From positions 372,001 to 436,000 of the forward strand of contig CAVYXC010000003.1 of NCBI GenBank assembly GCA_963772515.1: DNA of 64,000 nt. Direction: 5' to 3'. A program made the translations under genes and the position numbers. The notes under the pieces are model-generated. The model saw only the letters and a list, made by a program, of their open reading frames with translations, was not told the DNA's origin and did no database searches. This DNA comes from JAFAHD01 sp963772515 (GTDB lineage Bacteria > Vulcanimicrobiota > Vulcanimicrobiia > Eremiobacterales > Eremiobacteraceae). How positions within the stretch are numbered: the first letter of the stretch is position 1; every line of letters starts with the position of its first letter. Positions 1 through 7,742 of the stretch are shown one piece after another.

Positions 1-165
1 CTGCCCGGCCGCATCGGGTCTTGGAACCGCTACACCGTTGATCTCGGTCTACAAAAGGGGTCTGCGCCGGGCTTCAACCCGATCGGGGTCGCGATCATCG
101 ATGCCGTGCGCCGCGATTATCGCGGAACTACCGGCGGTGAGTTCGGCGGAATCCTGGAGAACTAG
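1..165 (+). CDS. C-terminal end of an unidentified protein (partial, 54 codons)
   Basis: An open frame enters from the left edge in frame 1 and ends at TAG (163-165). The 54 visible residues begin LPGRIGSWNRYTVD and end GGEFGGILEN. The composition is that of a coding tail, rich in Gly and Asp with alternating hydrophobics, but no domain is recognisable. The next gene starts 15 bases downstream on the same strand, so the two may be co-transcribed. The function cannot be assigned from this fragment. Confidence 0.55.
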   Translation: MPGRIGSWNRYTVDLGLQKGSAPGFNPIGVAIIDAVRRDYRGTTGGEFGGILEN

Positions 166-180
166 GTCTAAGCCGCAGGC

Positions 181-637
181 ATGGTCCGTGATGAGACGCG
201 TCTCCGCACGCTGCTGCGAGGAGCCCTAAAGGGCGGCACCTCTGTGGTCCTCGCCACGGTGGGAGGCGACGGCGTCCCCTCTACTGCCTTGAACAGCTGG
301 ATCGTCGCCAAAGACGAGCGCATCGTCGCCCTGGCGATGGACACACGCAGCTCCGCGTATGCCAACATTTCCGCCGGCCGGCGTGGAGTCGCGTTTGAAC
401 TGCTGGCGGACGACCTCATCCTCGCGGTGAAGGGCAGCGCCTTGGTCGTCAAAGAGCGGCTTGCATCGGTGGCATTCCCGTGCGCCCTCGTGCACATAAG
501 GGTCGACGCGATCCGCGACCACACCGTGCCCGAGGTCCGCTTCCAAGGGCCGCGCTACACGTACGCCGATCACAAAGGACATCGCAGCGACATCGAGGTC
601 GCGATCTTCGCAGGAACTGGCCAAAGATACGGTCTAA
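181..637 (+). CDS. Pyridoxamine 5'-phosphate oxidase-fold (flavin reductase-like) protein, probable frameshift near the 3' end
   Basis: About 140 residues from ATG 181 look like a split-barrel FMN-binding protein: an N-terminal helix, then VVLATVGGDGVPSTALNSW, a strand typical of the PNPOx-like family, followed by VALAMDTRSSAYANI and a later WEVAIF-like segment (DIEVAIFAG). Such proteins bind FMN, F420 or heme; the exact substrate is unknown. As sequenced, the frame does not stop but runs 450 bases antisense through the 3' end of the pilB gene to 1083, which is not credible coding. Frame 2 gives a natural helical end (SSQELAKDTV) and a TAA at 635-637, which interlocks with the pilB stop. A one-base indel around 585-610 is therefore likely. 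The end given is that corrected stop. Confidence 0.55.
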
Positions 638-2817
638 GCGGTGACGCGAAGGACTTCGCGCAAGGTGGTCTCGCCCGAGAGCATGCGGCCGAGCGCGTCG
701 TCGCGCAGGTCGGTGAAACCGCGCGAGGTGACGTAGTCGAGCAGCTGCGTCGAGTCCGCACCGCGGGCGATCAGACGACGCAGACCCTCGTCCACCGAAA
801 CCACTTCATGCACGCCAAGCCGGCCATAATAGCCCGAGTCGTGGCACTTCTCGCAGCCGCGGCCGCGGCGCAGCGTCTTGGGCGTCGCCACCGGCACCAG
901 CTCTTGCAGCACCATCTGCTCGTCGAGCGGCACTTCGTAATCTTCTGCGCACTGCTCGCAAATGCGGCGCATGAGCCGCTGGCCGATGCAGCCCAGCAAC
1001 GACGAGCCGATCATCGCCGGATCGACGCCGATGTCGACCAGTCGCGCGATCGCTTGGATGGCGGTGTTGGTGTGCAAGGTTGAGAGCAGCAAGTGGCCGG
1101 TGAGCGCGGCGCGCACGCCGAGATCGGCGGTCTCGCGGTCGCGGATCTCACCGACGTAGATGATGTCCGGGTCTTGGCGCAGCAGAGCGCGCAGGACAGA
1201 GGAGAACGTCAGACCGCGCTTCGCGCTGACCTCGACCTGGTTCACGCCCGAGACGCGGTACTCGACCGGATCCTCGATGGTCGTGATGTTGGTCGTGCCG
1301 TCATTGATCTCTTGGAGGCAGGCGAACAACGTGGTCGACTTGCCCGAACCGGTCGGGCCGCAGCACAGGATCATGCCGTACGGCCGCTTGATCAGGGGCG
1401 CGAACAGCTCGTAGTTGCGCTCTGAGAACCCGATCGCCTTGAGCGACTTGAAGACCGGGTTCTTCTCGAGCAGCCGGATGACGATCTTCTCACCGTACAA
1501 CGTCGGCAGCGACGAGATGCGCAAGTCGAAATCTTTGCGTTTGTAGCGCATCGACATGCCGCCGTCTTGCGGCACGTGGCGCACGGTGATGTCCATACGC
1601 GACATGATCTTGATACGAGACACGACCGCCGGGTAGACGTTCTTGGGCAGGGTACGCAGTTCGCGCAGCACGCCGTCGAGGCGGAAGCGCACGGCGACCT
1701 TGTCCGCGTACGGCTCGAGATGGATGTCGCTGGCACGGTCCTCGACCGACGTGCGCAGCAGCGATTCCACCAGGGTGACGATCGGCGCCGTGTCGGAGAT
1801 CTTGCGCAGCGTCTCAAGGTCTTCGACCTCGGTGCCGCTGGCGAAGGCCGCCTCGCTCGAGCCCGGCATGGCTTCGAGCAGCTTGTCGACCGAGTGCAGC
1901 GAGGCGCCGCGATAGACGTTGTCGATCGCGTTGGTGATATCTTCGAGCAACGCGAAACGCAGTTCGACCGGTTGCTTGGCGCGGTTGCGCAGCATGTCGA
2001 TCGTGAGCAGGTCGCTCGGATCGGCCATGGCCACGATGAGCGCTTCTTCGGTGCGCGAGACCGGCACCACTGAATGGTTGACCGCGAGGTTCTCCGGAAT
2101 CGTGTCGAGATCGTTGCCTTCAGGGCGGTGCCGGACCAGATCGATGAACGGCACGTTGTAGAGCTCGCCCAAGAACTCATCGACCAAGGCGCGGTCGACG
2201 ATCTCGAGCTCGCCTAGCACGTCGCGGATCGGACGGCCCTGCATGAGCCGCGCATACAAGATCCGGTCGGAGTCGGCAGGATCGATCTTCTTGACCTGCT
2301 CCATGCGCCGGACCAAACGCATGTAGTAGGAGTAGTGCGCCGGCGTCGTCGGCTCCGAGCCGGCCTTTTGGACTTCTTCTTCCGGACCGGCGGCCGAGTC
2401 GACAAAGCCGGTCGAGCCGTTTTGCGGCGCGTAGATGGCCTCGAGCATCGAGAAGCGATCGGTCGGGCTGATGTCGGTGAACGTCAAGCCGTAGACGAAC
2501 TCGCCCTTATCGACCTGATTGCGCCATGCGACTTCGATGGGAACGCGCAGCGTCTCGCCGCTGCCGACGCGAATCGTCGCGCTGCCGGTATCCCCGACGC
2601 TGAGATCGTTATGCGAGTCAAGCCGCAAGCCGCCGCCGCTGACGTCAACGGCTTCACCGACCGCTGCTTTGCCGTCGGTCGTCTTGACGGTGATCGAGCA
2701 GCGCAGGCGGCGGCGCTTGAAACGCCGTGTCGCTTTGGGCAGCTCGGGCAAAAGCGGCCGCGCAGCCTCAGGAATCTCTCTGATCTTTGAACTCGCCTGC
2801 CCCTTAGGTGCCGCCAA
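634..2817 (-). CDS. pilB: Type IV pilus assembly ATPase PilB/GspE with N-terminal PilZ domain
   Basis: 727 residues. Residues ~30-125 form a PilZ domain: an arginine cluster (RRFKRRRLR, ~31-39) followed by DVSGGG (58-63) is the c-di-GMP-binding pair RxxxR ... [D/N]xSxxG. Residues ~160-300 are the GspE/MshE N-terminal domain. The ATPase follows, with Walker A GPTGSGKST (487-495), Asp and His boxes (IEDPVEY; GHLLLSTLHT), and a zinc tetracysteine (C620, C623, C655, C658). It powers pilus extension from the inner-membrane platform (PilC). The start is TTG 2817 with an AGGGGGA ribosome site 3 bases upstream; no in-frame ATG exists near it. It lies far from the main pil locus (20-31 kb). The fused PilZ domain implies direct c-di-GMP control (inference). 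Confidence 0.9.
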   Translation of the reverse strand: MAAPKGQASSKIREIPEAARPLLPELPKATRRFKRRRLRCSITVKTTDGKAAVGEAVDVSGGGLRLDSHNDLSVGDTGSATIRVGSGETLRVPIEVAWRNQVDKGEFVYGLTFTDISPTDRFSMLEAIYAPQNGSTGFVDSAAGPEEEVQKAGSEPTTPAHYSYYMRLVRRMEQVKKIDPADSDRILYARLMQGRPIRDVLGELEIVDRALVDEFLGELYNVPFIDLVRHRPEGNDLDTIPENLAVNHSVVPVSRTEEALIVAMADPSDLLTIDMLRNRAKQPVELRFALLEDITNAIDNVYRGASLHSVDKLLEAMPGSSEAAFASGTEVEDLETLRKISDTAPIVTLVESLLRTSVEDRASDIHLEPYADKVAVRFRLDGVLRELRTLPKNVYPAVVSRIKIMSRMDITVRHVPQDGGMSMRYKRKDFDLRISSLPTLYGEKIVIRLLEKNPVFKSLKAIGFSERNYELFAPLIKRPYGMILCCGPTGSGKSTTLFACLQEINDGTTNITTIEDPVEYRVSGVNQVEVSAKRGLTFSSVLRALLRQDPDIIYVGEIRDRETADLGVRAALTGHLLLSTLHTNTAIQAIARLVDIGVDPAMIGSSLLGCIGQRLMRRICEQCAEDYEVPLDEQMVLQELVPVATPKTLRRGRGCEKCHDSGYYGRLGVHEVVSVDEGLRRLIARGADSTQLLDYVTSRGFTDLRDDALGRMLSGETTLREVLRVTA

Positions 2818-2909
2818 TCGTCCCCCTGGACTGCGAGCCTGTGCTCGCCGTCACGCCCTGGCGTTCGCCCGGGCCCTATCTAGAGTATCGGCGGATTCCG
2901 CGGGGTGAA

Positions 2910-3851
2910 TTACCCCGCAGGGGCTGGCTGCGGCAAGGCGTCGACGAGCGATTTGACCGCGTCGGCGCTCTTGCGCAGGGCCGCCTGCTCCTCCGCCGTG
3001 AGCTTGATCTCGATGACCTTTTCGAGGCCTTTCGAGCCCAGCTTGCACGGCACCCCGATGAACAGGTCCCGCAGACCATACTCTCCTTGAAGATAGACTG
3101 CGCAAGGCAGCACTTTGTGTCGGTCGTTGAGGATAGCGTCGACCATCTCGGCGATGGACCGAGCGGGCGCGTAGTAGGCGCTGCCCGCCTTGAGCAGGTT
3201 GACGATCTCCGCGCCGCCATTGGCGGTGCGTTTGACCAGCCGCTCGATCGTGGCGGCATCGAGCAGCTCGGTGATCGGGATGCCGGCGACCGTCGAGTAA
3301 CGTGGCAGCGGGACCATCTGGTCGCCGTGCCCGCCGAGCACGAACGCCTGGACGTTGTCGACGCTCACCTTGAGCTCGTCGGCGATGAAGGCGCAAAAAC
3401 GAGCCGAGTCCAGCACGCCCGCCATGCCGAGCACCCGCTCGCGCGGAAAACCGCTCACCCGGCGCGCGACTTCGCACATCGCGTCGAGCGGGTTGGTGAC
3501 GATGATCAGAATCGCATTCGGAGAAAGCTTGACGGCGCTGCGGGTCGCCTCGCCGACGATCTCGGCGTTCGCTTTGAGCAAGTCGTCGCGGCTCATCCCG
3601 GGCTTGCGCGGAAAGCCGGCGGTGATGACGACGATGTCGGAACCCGCGGTCGGCCCATACTCATTGCTGCCGGTGACCGACACGTCCACGCCTTCGACCG
3701 GCAAGGCCTCGAGCAGATCGAGCGCTTTGCCTTGAGGGATGCCTTCGACGACGTCCACGAGGACGATGTCCGCAAGCCCTTTCGCGGCGAGCCAATGGGC
3801 GGTGGTCGCTCCGACATTGCCGGCGCCGACGATGCTGACTTTCTTACGCAT
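2910..3851 (-). CDS. mdh: Malate dehydrogenase (LDH-like type)
   Basis: 313 residues. Interconverts malate and oxaloacetate with NAD in the TCA cycle. The N-terminal Rossmann motif is VGAGNVGATTA. The substrate loop reads GFPRKPGMSRDDLL, whose two arginines mark malate rather than lactate specificity. The third substrate Arg lies after TNPLDAM, and the catalytic His is in GGHGDQMVPL. ATG 3851 is preceded by AAGGAG at good spacing; an upstream in-frame ATG at 4034 would overlap citrate synthase and is rejected. It is divergent from gltA with a 91-base intergenic region, so two TCA genes share one control region. Confidence 0.95.
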   Translation of the reverse strand: MRKKVSIVGAGNVGATTAHWLAAKGLADIVLVDVVEGIPQGKALDLLEALPVEGVDVSVTGSNEYGPTAGSDIVVITAGFPRKPGMSRDDLLKANAEIVGEATRSAVKLSPNAILIIVTNPLDAMCEVARRVSGFPRERVLGMAGVLDSARFCAFIADELKVSVDNVQAFVLGGHGDQMVPLPRYSTVAGIPITELLDAATIERLVKRTANGGAEIVNLLKAGSAYYAPARSIAEMVDAILNDRHKVLPCAVYLQGEYGLRDLFIGVPCKLGSKGLEKVIEIKLTAEEQAALRKSADAVKSLVDALPQPAPAG

Positions 3852-3942
3852 ACAGACTCCTTTACGCGTGCGACTTTTACTGCTTATCCCCGTTCCAGTC
3901 CTTGAAGTCTGCCTCTCGCGCTGTGCCGAAACGTGCAAAGCT

Positions 3943-5094
3943 ATGATTTCGACACCACCGCCGCCCGAAGCCGGACTGCGCGGCGCAGTCGTCGGCAACA
4001 CCAGCCTCTCGTCGATCAACGGCGACGAAGGCAAACTGATCTATCGCGGGCTCGACATCCACGATCTCGCGCGCAACTCCACCTTCGAGGAGATCTGCTA
4101 CCTGCTCTGGTTCGGATCGCTGCCGACGCGCGCGCATCTCGACGAGCTGCGCGCCAAGCTCGCACAGCGCCGGGCTCTGCCCGACCAACTCGTCACGCTG
4201 CTCAAAGATCTGCCTTCGACGGCGGCGCCGATGGACGTGCTGCGCACGGCCGTCTCCGCGCTTGGCCTGTTCGATGCCAATGTCAACGACATGTCGCGCG
4301 AGGCAAGCCTCGAAAAGGCCATCGGTCTCACCGCCATCTTCCCGACGATCCTGGCGGCCTACCATCATCTCAATCGCGGCGACGCCATCATCCAGCCGCG
4401 CGCCGACCTCGACACCGCCGCTAACTTCCTTTATATGTTCTTCGGCAAGGAGCCCGACCGCGATGCCGCGCGCGTGCTCGACGTAGCGCTCATCCTCCAT
4501 GCCGACCACGGCATGAACGCCTCGACCTTCTCGGCCATCGTCACGGCGGCGACGCTGTCGGACATGTACAGCGCGATCACCTCGGCCATCGGCACGCTCA
4601 AAGGCCCGTTGCACGGCGGTGCCAACGAGGGCGTCATCAAGAACCTGCTGGAAATCGAGCGGCCGGAGCGCGTCGACGAATGGGTCACCGAGAAACTGGC
4701 CAAGCACGACAAGATCATGGGCTTCGGCCACGCGGTCTACAAGGCGTACGATCCGCGCGCGACCGAGCTCAAAGCGATCGCCAAGGAGGTCGGCCAGCGC
4801 GCCGGCAGCACGCGCTGGGTCGAGCTCACCGAAGCCGTGGAGCAGGCGGTCTGGAAGCGCAAGCAATTATACCCGAACGTGGACCTGTACAGCGCGTCCG
4901 TGTACTACACGTTGGGATTCCCGACCGAGTACTTCACGCCGATCTTCGCGCTCAGCCGCGTCAGCGGCTGGTGCGCCCACGTGCTCGAACAGTACGCGGA
5001 CAACAAGCTGATCCGCCCGCGTGCGAATTATGTCGGCGCGCGCGACGTCGCATACGTGCCGCTCGACAAACGCAGCGCCGACATCACGCTCTAG
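3943..5094 (+). CDS. gltA: Citrate synthase
   Basis: 383 residues. Condenses oxaloacetate and acetyl-CoA. Signature parts are in order: GDEGKLIYRGLDI near the N-terminus; HADHGMNAST; the active-site His segment LHGGANEGV; GFGHAVYKAYDPRA; and the catalytic Asp region PNVDLYSASVYY. The length fits the hexameric-type or short bacterial enzymes, and no C-terminal extension is seen. ATG 3943 is chosen because homologous residues start within ten codons of it; the ribosome site is weak. Divergent from mdh. Its stop overlaps the stop of the convergent anti-sigma gene by 4 bases. Confidence 0.95.
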   Translation: MISTPPPPEAGLRGAVVGNTSLSSINGDEGKLIYRGLDIHDLARNSTFEEICYLLWFGSLPTRAHLDELRAKLAQRRALPDQLVTLLKDLPSTAAPMDVLRTAVSALGLFDANVNDMSREASLEKAIGLTAIFPTILAAYHHLNRGDAIIQPRADLDTAANFLYMFFGKEPDRDAARVLDVALILHADHGMNASTFSAIVTAATLSDMYSAITSAIGTLKGPLHGGANEGVIKNLLEIERPERVDEWVTEKLAKHDKIMGFGHAVYKAYDPRATELKAIAKEVGQRAGSTRWVELTEAVEQAVWKRKQLYPNVDLYSASVYYTLGFPTEYFTPIFALSRVSGWCAHVLEQYADNKLIRPRANYVGARDVAYVPLDKRSADITL

Positions 5095-5942
5095 ATCGCC
5101 ATCTCCATCGTATAAGGCGAGGTCGGCGCCACGCTGCCGGTCATCGGCTCTACGCTGAACGCGACGATGTCGCCCTTTTGCACCGGCATCGCCATGTCCA
5201 TCATCGTCATGCCGCCGTGCATCACCATGCCCGCCTTGTGCGTCGTGCCCTTGCGCGTGATCCAAACCTGATACGCCATGCCGCGCGGCGGCTCGGGCAC
5301 CATCGCAAGCAGCATGCCGTTATGACCACGCGCCGGGGGTTGCAGCACCGCGCAGCGCCACATCTTGCCGTTCGCATCCGAGTGCGGTCCCATCGTCCAA
5401 TACGTGCCGCTCGCCAACGCCGTCATCACGGCATGCCCTGACTGCGCCTCGTTCTGCAGTGCGATATTGTCTTGTCGCACCTGCTCGAGCTGCAGCGCGA
5501 GCGAATCCACTTGTCGCTGCAGCGCGCCGCGCTGTTGCGATTGATCGATCGAGATCACGCCGAAGACGAGCGCCGCGGCGGCGGCCACGCCTGCAAACCA
5601 GCCCCACGCGGCGGGGATGCCGGTGCGCCAACGAGCGCTGGCCCCTGGGGAGCGCTCCGGCCACGCGCCGCTCGTGTCCGCGCTGCTCCGCCGAGCCAGC
5701 GTTTCACCTGCGCGCACCTCGGCGGCCGCCGCTGCAAGGATACGACCCTTGAGGACCGCCGGCGGTGCGATTTGCTCGCACGCGAGCGCCAGCGTGCCGC
5801 TGATGCCGAGCATCGCCATCACATCGCCGCGACAATCATCGCATTGCGCGATGTGAGTATCGACCAGGCCCCGCTCGTGCGGCGTCAACGCACCGAGCGC
5901 GTAGCCGGCCGCAAGATCGGTGACGTGTGCGTCGCCGTTCAT
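5091..5942 (-). CDS. Anti-sigma factor, zinc-finger plus RskA-type C-terminal domain
   Basis: 283 residues. The N-terminal ZAS-type zinc finger (anchor HIAQCDDC, pattern Hx3Cx2C, ~30-37) would clamp the sigma factor. A transmembrane helix follows at ~155-175 (GWFAGVAAAAALVFGVI), then a short coiled coil (QRQVDSLALQLEQVRQDN). The C-terminal part resembles the extracytoplasmic anti-sigma-K domain, with MAYQVWITRKG and a Met/His-rich stretch (HGGMTMMDMAM). It overlaps the sigma gene by 4 bases, the usual sigma/anti-sigma arrangement. The Met- and His-rich outer domain could sense metal or redox state, which is inference only. Confidence 0.85.
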   Translation of the reverse strand: MNGDAHVTDLAAGYALGALTPHERGLVDTHIAQCDDCRGDVMAMLGISGTLALACEQIAPPAVLKGRILAAAAAEVRAGETLARRSSADTSGAWPERSPGASARWRTGIPAAWGWFAGVAAAAALVFGVISIDQSQQRGALQRQVDSLALQLEQVRQDNIALQNEAQSGHAVMTALASGTYWTMGPHSDANGKMWRCAVLQPPARGHNGMLLAMVPEPPRGMAYQVWITRKGTTHKAGMVMHGGMTMMDMAMPVQKGDIVAFSVEPMTGSVAPTSPYTMEMAI

Positions 5943-6514
5943 GCGCCTGCCAGCCCCAGCTCCGGCGCTTCGAGCGAGGCGCGCAGTTTTATCAGTCCCA
6001 TGCGCATGCGGCCTTTGACCGTGCCCAACGGCACACCCATCAGCTCGGCGATCTCAGTCTGCGTATAGCCGGAGAAATAGGCCAGTTCGATGCTCTTCTT
6101 CTGCTCGGGCGGCAGGCGGTCGAGCGCGTGGCGCACAGCGTCGCCGCGCAGGCTTGTCCAAACCTGCTGCCAGACGCCTGGGGCTTCCGCCGGCCCGTCC
6201 GGCAGCTCGTCCAGCGAAATCGTGCCGCCGCTGGAAGCGCTGGCGCGCAGCCGGTCGATCCCCCGATGATGGACGATGGCCATCAGCCACGTGCGCGGGC
6301 TGCCGCGCTCGCGCTTGTACGATTTTGCTTGGCGCCACGCCGCCAAGAACGCGTCCTGCACGACGTCCTCCGCGGCCCCGCGCTCGCCGACGATGCGATA
6401 TGCGAGCGCGAACGCCGGTTTGGCGTAGCGATCGTACAGCGCGTCAAGCGCATGGAGATCCGACTGCGCGAGCGCGGCCATGAGCTGTTCGTCGGAAAGG
6501 TTCTGGTTCGTCAC
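5939..6514 (-). CDS. RNA polymerase ECF sigma factor (SigK-like)
   Basis: 191 residues. Region 2 includes ALYDRYAKPAFALAYRIVG and EDVVQDAFLAAWRQA (core RNA polymerase and -10 contacts). Region 4 carries the helix-turn-helix ELAYFSGYTQTEIAELMG followed by VPLGTVKGRMRMGLIKLR. Start is GTG 6514, with AGGGG upstream inside a 10-base palindrome (6520-6529). Co-transcribed with the overlapping anti-sigma gene, which would hold it inactive at the membrane. The pairing with an RskA-type partner is why I compare it to SigK; the regulon is not visible here. Confidence 0.9.
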   Translation of the reverse strand: MTNQNLSDEQLMAALAQSDLHALDALYDRYAKPAFALAYRIVGERGAAEDVVQDAFLAAWRQAKSYKRERGSPRTWLMAIVHHRGIDRLRASASSGGTISLDELPDGPAEAPGVWQQVWTSLRGDAVRHALDRLPPEQKKSIELAYFSGYTQTEIAELMGVPLGTVKGRMRMGLIKLRASLEAPELGLAGA

Positions 6515-6574
6515 ACAACCCCTATAGGGCGTACGCGGTGGCGAGGGGTGCGGATGAGTCGCGGCGCGGGTGAA

Positions 6575-6647
6575 CTGGGGCGGAAGGACTCGAACCTTCG
6601 AATGCCAGCTCCAAAGGCTGGTGCCTTACCAACTTGGCGACGCCCCA
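6575..6647 (-). tRNA. tRNA-Gln (anticodon UUG)
   Basis: Read on the minus strand, the acceptor stem TGGGGCG pairs with CGCCCCA. The anticodon arm is CCAGC-CTTTGGA-GCTGG, whose loop places TTG at 34-36 (reads CAA). The T arm is GAAGG-TTCGAGT-CCTTC. The discriminator is G and the CCA is not encoded. It stands alone between the ECF sigma gene and the NlpC/P60 gene. Confidence 0.95.
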
Positions 6648-6724
6648 ACGCGTGCTCGAACGACGCGTTCTACGCCAAGCCGAGCGATTCCCAGAGGTGT
6701 GCGCCCAGCACAGGGCGCGCCCGA

Positions 6725-7363
6725 TTATTGGACGAGGCGGCGTGCGCCGAGATACCGGCTGGCGTAGTAGTTCATGCTGAGCGCATCGATGACGACGCCG
6801 CGCGTGGAGGCGTGGATGAACTTGCCATTGCCCAAGTAGATGCCGACGTGCGACGCGCCGCTCGTGTAGGTCTCGAAGAAGACCAGATCGCCGGGCATGA
6901 GCAGCTGCATCGCGATGCGGTGGCCGACGCTGAACTGTTCATCGGCCATGCGCGGCAGTTCGATCCCGTTCTTGGCGAAAACCGCTTGCACGAAGCCCGA
7001 GCAGTCGACGCCGGCAAAGCTGGTGCCGCCCCACATATATGGCACGCCAAGATAGCGCAATGCGGTCTGCGTGATGCGCGAATCCAGCACCAACATCCGC
7101 TGGGCTAGGTCGAAGGGCTCTGCGCCGGGCAGGCGCGGCGGCACGCTGCCCACATGAGTGGCGGCCCACAGCGCTTGCGACATCGCGAGCCGGGCGGCAG
7201 TTGATCCAGAATGAGCGTGGACCGCGCCCACGTGCTCGCCGGCGAGCGCGGCCGCGACGACCGCGGGCTTCGCACCGGGATGCTTGGACGAGACGTGTGC
7301 GGGCTTGGTAGCGACGGTCTGCGGATGGCGGACGTGCACCGGCACGACGACTCTGCTGACCAA
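6725..7363 (-). CDS. NlpC/P60 cell-wall hydrolase domain (C-terminal part of a frameshifted LysM-NlpC/P60 gene)
   Basis: The last ~120 residues are a complete NlpC/P60 papain-like peptidase domain: catalytic Cys in GVDCSGF, catalytic His in SHVGIYLGNG, and the third polar residue in KFIHAS. It would cleave stem peptides of peptidoglycan. Residues before it form an Ala/Val/His-rich linker. The frame opens at TTG 7363 with SRVVVPV, which is exactly how a LysM domain ends; the LysM body and signal peptide lie just upstream in another frame (7353-7550). I read this as one secreted enzyme (~275 residues) interrupted by a one-base shift near 7353. If the shift is real, this part would lack a secretion signal. 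Confidence 0.8.
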   Translation of the reverse strand: MVSRVVVPVHVRHPQTVATKPAHVSSKHPGAKPAVVAAALAGEHVGAVHAHSGSTAARLAMSQALWAATHVGSVPPRLPGAEPFDLAQRMLVLDSRITQTALRYLGVPYMWGGTSFAGVDCSGFVQAVFAKNGIELPRMADEQFSVGHRIAMQLLMPGDLVFFETYTSGASHVGIYLGNGKFIHASTRGVVIDALSMNYYASRYLGARRLVQ

Positions 7364-7550
7364 GCTGGAGCAGGCTGGTGTCGGTCAGATGATTGCTGGC
7401 TTCCAACGTGCTCACCGACACGCCGAACCGGTCGGCGATCCCAGACAGGGTATCGCCGGACACGACCGTGTGCGTGATTGAATCAGCCGCAGCCGGCGCG
7501 GCTGCCAGCAGCAAACAGAAAACTAAGGGAAAAGCGAAGCTTCGGCGCAA
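7353..7550 (-). pseudogene. Signal peptide and LysM domain: 5' part of the frameshifted NlpC/P60 gene
   Basis: From TTG 7550 (AGAGGA just upstream) the frame gives a Sec signal peptide (RRSFAFPLVFCLLLAAAPAAA) and one LysM repeat, HTVVSGDTLSGIADRFG ... LEASNHL ... LLQLGQ. LysM repeats bind peptidoglycan. After LQLGQQ the meaning switches to the frame of the NlpC/P60 gene. The frame stays open to 6939 but encodes nonsense there. A longer start at ATG 7661 exists but adds 37 charged residues in front of the signal peptide. Confidence 0.7.
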
Positions 7551-7742
7551 TGCGTCCTCTCGCTGATCGATCTGCAGTTTTCGAGGCCTGCTCGGGAATC
7601 GAGCGGCGGATTGCTCCCGGTCGTCGGAAGCGGATGTCCACAAGAGGAGACGTATACGCAAAACGCCGCGTCATATCGCGTCGCGCTTGCCTGACGCCGC
7701 CTTCGCCCCGCCCGCCCCTAGCCCTTCCCTTTGGGATGTGAC

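Noticed and set aside
3877..4866. 329-codon minus-strand open frame antisense to citrate synthase
   Set aside because: No recognisable motif; citrate synthase active-site segments are intact on the plus strand.
6520..6529. CCCTATAGGG palindrome as an ECF sigma promoter element
   Set aside because: It overlaps the ribosome-binding site of the sigma gene rather than lying at -10/-35 distance; kept only as a note in the sigma/anti-sigma finding.
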